Part shown: in pieces, positions 23,291 to 24,391 of the stretch
Position numbering within the stretch: position 1 is the first letter of the stretch
Layout: every line of letters begins with the position of its first letter
Source of the DNA: an uncultured Thalassospira sp.
GTDB lineage: Bacteria; Pseudomonadota; Alphaproteobacteria; Rhodospirillales_A; Thalassospiraceae
DNA: 24,391 bases
Assembly: GCA_946885765.1 (NCBI GenBank)
Contig: CAMPHD010000007.1
Coordinates: 1-24,391 of the forward strand
Direction: 5' to 3'
Translations under genes and position numbers: made by a program
Notes under the pieces: generated by a model
The model's database searches: none
What the model saw: the letters and a program-made list of their open reading frames with translations, nothing else
Told to the model about the DNA's origin: nothing

Positions 23291-24391
23291 ATGGGATCAA
23301 CCGCAGTGCAGCTTCCGGGGCTGGTGATTGCCGCGCCATCGTCAAACAGCGGCAAGACGGTTCTTACCCTTGGGCTTTTGCGGGCGCTTGCCAATCGCGG
23401 TGTGACGGTTGCTGCGGCCAAAACCGGCCCGGATTATATCGATCCGGCTTTTCAAGCGGCGGCATGTCGGCAAAGTTGTATCAATCTTGATCCGTGGGCC
23501 ATGTCGCCCAACCTGATTGAGACACTTGCCCGACGTCAGGCCAGAGATAAATCGGTTCTTCTGTGTGAAGGTGTGATGGGCCTGTTTGACGGTGCGGCGG
23601 ATGGCACCGGATCGACGGCCGATCTTGCAGCGATGATGAACTGGCCGGTTGTTCTGGTGATTGACGTCAAGGGACAGTCGGCGTCGGCCGCCGCCGTGAT
23701 TGCCGGGTTTGCGGGTTTTCGTGATGACGTCAAAATCGCCGCGGTTATTCTGAACCGCGTTGGCAGCGTGCGCCACCGGGCGATGATTGAAGACACATGC
23801 CATCGACACCTGCCCGATATCCCGGTCATCGGGGCGGTTCGGCGCAGTGACGATCTGGTTTTGCCTGAACGCCATCTTGGCCTTGTGCAGGCAGGCGAGC
23901 ATGAAACGCTTGATGCGTTTCTTGATCAGGCAGCGACTATCATTGCCGAAGATGTCGATCTTGATCGATTGATGGGGTTGGTGGCGGGGCAAGAATGCGC
24001 AGGGAGTTCGGGCAATAACGAGAAAGCTGTTCGCTGTATCGCGCCATTAGGGCAGCATATTGCCGTTGCACGGGATATGGCATTTGCATTCACCTACCCG
24101 CATCTTCTGGAAGACTGGTGCAGGCAGGGGGCTGAGCTGTCGTTCTTTTCACCGCTTGCCGATGAAGTCCCGGATATGAAGGCGGATGCGGTGTATCTGC
24201 CGGGCGGCTATCCCGAACTGCATGGCGAAACATTGGCGTGCGCAACCGGCTTCAAGGCAGCACTTGTGCAGATGGCGGCGCGCAAGGTACCGATTTATGG
24301 CGAGTGCGGTGGATATATGGTGCTGGGCGAGGCGCTGATTGACGGGGCGGGACAACGTCATGAAATGCTTGGTCTTTTACCCCTCGTTACC
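23291..24391 (+). CDS. cobB: Cobyrinic/hydrogenobyrinic acid a,c-diamide synthase, 3' end missing
   Basis: 367 codons are visible and the gene runs off the right edge. CobB amidates the a and c side chains using glutamine and ATP, just before cobalt insertion by CobN. The ATPase domain starts PGLVIAAPSSNSGKTVLTLGLL (residues 9-30), then AKTGPDYIDP and CEGVMGLFDGA. The glutamine amidotransferase domain begins near 230, with YLPGGYPELH and the nucleophile in YGECGGYMVLGEAL near 338. The C-terminal catalytic histidine is not in view. ATG 23291 has AGGGAA eight bases upstream; a GTG at 23255 with AGAGGA six bases upstream is a good alternative that would add 12 residues. Confidence 0.95.
   Translation, partial: MGSTAVQLPGLVIAAPSSNSGKTVLTLGLLRALANRGVTVAAAKTGPDYIDPAFQAAACRQSCINLDPWAMSPNLIETLARRQARDKSVLLCEGVMGLFDGAADGTGSTADLAAMMNWPVVLVIDVKGQSASAAAVIAGFAGFRDDVKIAAVILNRVGSVRHRAMIEDTCHRHLPDIPVIGAVRRSDDLVLPERHLGLVQAGEHETLDAFLDQAATIIAEDVDLDRLMGLVAGQECAGSSGNNEKAVRCIAPLGQHIAVARDMAFAFTYPHLLEDWCRQGAELSFFSPLADEVPDMKADAVYLPGGYPELHGETLACATGFKAALVQMAARKVPIYGECGGYMVLGEALIDGAGQRHEMLGLLPLVT

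Noticed and set aside
1..24391. CRISPR arrays, tRNA or rRNA genes, insertion sequences, prophage
   Set aside because: No spaced direct repeats, cloverleaf-like segments, transposase or phage-type proteins were seen on reading both strands by eye.

Overview
The window is about 24.4 kb of moderately GC-rich bacterial chromosome. Nearly all of it is coding and dominated by adenosylcobalamin (vitamin B12) biosynthesis. The features that point to Alphaproteobacteria are a CobN-type cobaltochelatase subunit next to cobW, aerobic-pathway CobQ/CobO/CobB, an NDUFA9-like complex I-associated protein and a SCO1 cytochrome-oxidase copper chaperone. My best guess is a marine Rhodospirillales such as Thalassospira; that is inferred from protein character, not from a database search.

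Layout, left to right. (a) 1-984: the 3' end of a histidine phosphatase (possibly the B12-pathway phosphatase) and a convergent, unassigned gene with a possible OGG/helix-hairpin-helix glycosylase-like fold. (b) 985-10263: a plus-strand cobalamin block. A cobalamin riboswitch leads into cobU(cobP), cobW and cobN, followed by an unrecognised 228-aa gene, a row of small hairpins ending in a terminator, then cobO and cobQ. (c) 10455-16189: a non-B12 interval with a glutathione S-transferase-like protein overlapping a SAM methyltransferase (plus), a PstS-like phosphate-binding protein and a TPR lipo/periplasmic-type protein (minus), then an SDR epimerase-like protein and the NDUFA9-like protein (plus). 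The last gene has a good sigma70-type promoter and a very strong terminator. (d) 16266-20496, minus strand: a methyl-accepting chemotaxis protein, cobK and cbiD. (e) 20731-24391, plus strand: cobA, a TauE/SafE (DsbD_2/UreH-like) membrane protein, SCO1 and the 5' part of cobB, which runs off the window.

How the genes work together. CobA makes precorrin-2 from uroporphyrinogen III. CbiD performs C1 methylation and ring contraction-linked deacylation chemistry, and CobK reduces precorrin-6A. CobB amidates the a,c side chains. CobN, with CobS/CobT encoded elsewhere, inserts cobalt, with CobW as a likely metal chaperone. CobO adenosylates cobalt, CobQ amidates b, d, e and g, and CobU activates the aminopropanol arm for nucleotide-loop assembly. 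CbiD (usually discussed with the early-cobalt route) together with CobN (the late-cobalt route) suggests a hybrid pathway. No CRISPR array, tRNA, rRNA, transposase or phage gene was seen. The least explained parts are the 7.0-8.07 kb region between cobN and cobO and the AT-rich, palindrome-bearing divergent spacer between cbiD and cobA.
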